Below are positions 5,340-5,606 of a DNA stretch of 5,606 nucleotides, piece by piece. The notes under the pieces are model-generated. The model made no database searches. It was not told where the DNA came from and worked only from the letters and a program-made list of their open reading frames with translations. This stretch comes from Chitinispirillaceae bacterium (GTDB lineage: Bacteria; Fibrobacterota; Chitinivibrionia; Chitinivibrionales; Chitinispirillaceae): NCBI GenBank assembly GCA_016926315.1, contig JAFGOU010000565.1:1-5606 (forward strand), written 5' to 3'. The translations under genes and the position numbers were made by a program. Each line of letters opens with the position of its first letter. The first letter of the stretch is position 1.

Positions 5340-5606
5340 CTACCGCATGAACACCACCGGCTGATACCCCGTGCGTCCGCCGGCATAGTGCAGTGAGGCG
5401 AAATAGATGCCTGCCCGGGCGACCGCGTTCCCGCCTTTTTTATACGGCACGGTTACCTCGGACTTGCCCCGGGTTTCGACCCTGCATGCCTCCCTCCCTG
5501 CCGCGTCGCGGAGGATAAGCAGACCGTCAGGGTACCGAACGGGAATGGTAAACCGTATTCCCGACGGCAGTTGAACGTATCTGAGCGCGCTGCGGGATGC
5601 CGGCGC
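5340..5606 (-). CDS. C-terminal end of a probable secreted protein with a sorting-domain-like tail (partial)
   Basis: On the minus strand a frame is open from the right edge to a TAG at 5342-5340, giving the last 88 residues of a longer protein. The sequence alternates hydrophobic and polar residues as in a beta-sandwich: GIRFTIPVR, GLLILRDAAGRE, a short SEVTVPY strand, then AGIYFASL near the end, and VVFMR at the terminus. The D-x-x-GR turn followed by G-x-Y-F and a final basic strand resembles C-terminal type IX secretion sorting domains and FlgD-like Ig domains. Those domains are common at the ends of large exported enzymes and adhesins in Bacteroidota and Fibrobacterota. The catalytic or binding part lies outside the window. 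That it is coding is fairly secure; the domain assignment is by resemblance only. It converges on the PHP gene with a 33-bp gap. Confidence 0.75.
   Translation of the reverse strand, partial: APASRSALRYVQLPSGIRFTIPVRYPDGLLILRDAAGREACRVETRGKSEVTVPYKKGGNAVARAGIYFASLHYAGGRTGYQPVVFMR

Overview
The window is about 5.6 kb of moderately GC-rich bacterial chromosome carrying housekeeping genes. I see no mobile element, rRNA, tRNA, CRISPR array or defence system. Three clues bear on the source. The adenylosuccinate lyase belongs to the animal-type class. A putatively secreted TPR protein is present. The gene entering from the right edge ends in a beta-rich domain resembling type IX secretion sorting or FlgD-like tails. 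Together these suggest a Fibrobacterota-like or other FCB/spirochaete-neighbourhood bacterium. That placement is inference, not proof.

Layout from left to right: (1) positions 1-59, minus strand, hold the first codons of a gene running off the left edge, with a good ribosome binding site. (2) Positions 60-358 are a divergent intergenic region with a possible promoter and a hairpin that would cover the next gene's ribosome binding site. (3) Positions 359-688, plus strand, encode a 109-residue protein I do not recognise. (4) Positions 648-2727, minus strand, form a two-gene unit: an exported TPR-repeat protein, then a YhcC-type (TIGR01212) radical SAM protein. The radical SAM gene overlaps the small gene tail to tail by 41 bp. 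(5) Positions 2728-3020 are a divergent control region rich in inverted and direct repeats. (6) Positions 3021-5306, plus strand, form a second two-gene unit: purB, then a HisJ-type PHP phosphatase, 9 bp apart. (7) Positions 5340-5606, minus strand, are the C-terminal 88 residues of a probable secreted protein.

The purB and PHP genes may be linked metabolically. PurB produces AICAR, which the histidine pathway also releases, and the PHP enzyme resembles histidinol phosphatase. The TPR and radical SAM genes are probably co-transcribed, but no joint function can be read from the sequence.

The least explained signals are non-coding. The leaders of the 109-residue gene, the TPR gene and purB each contain perfect 7-9 bp complementary segments at or next to the ribosome binding site. 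In the TPR leader they interlock in an H-type pseudoknot order. These are pattern observations and have not been folded or compared with relatives. I found no convincing evidence of a wholly new system here.
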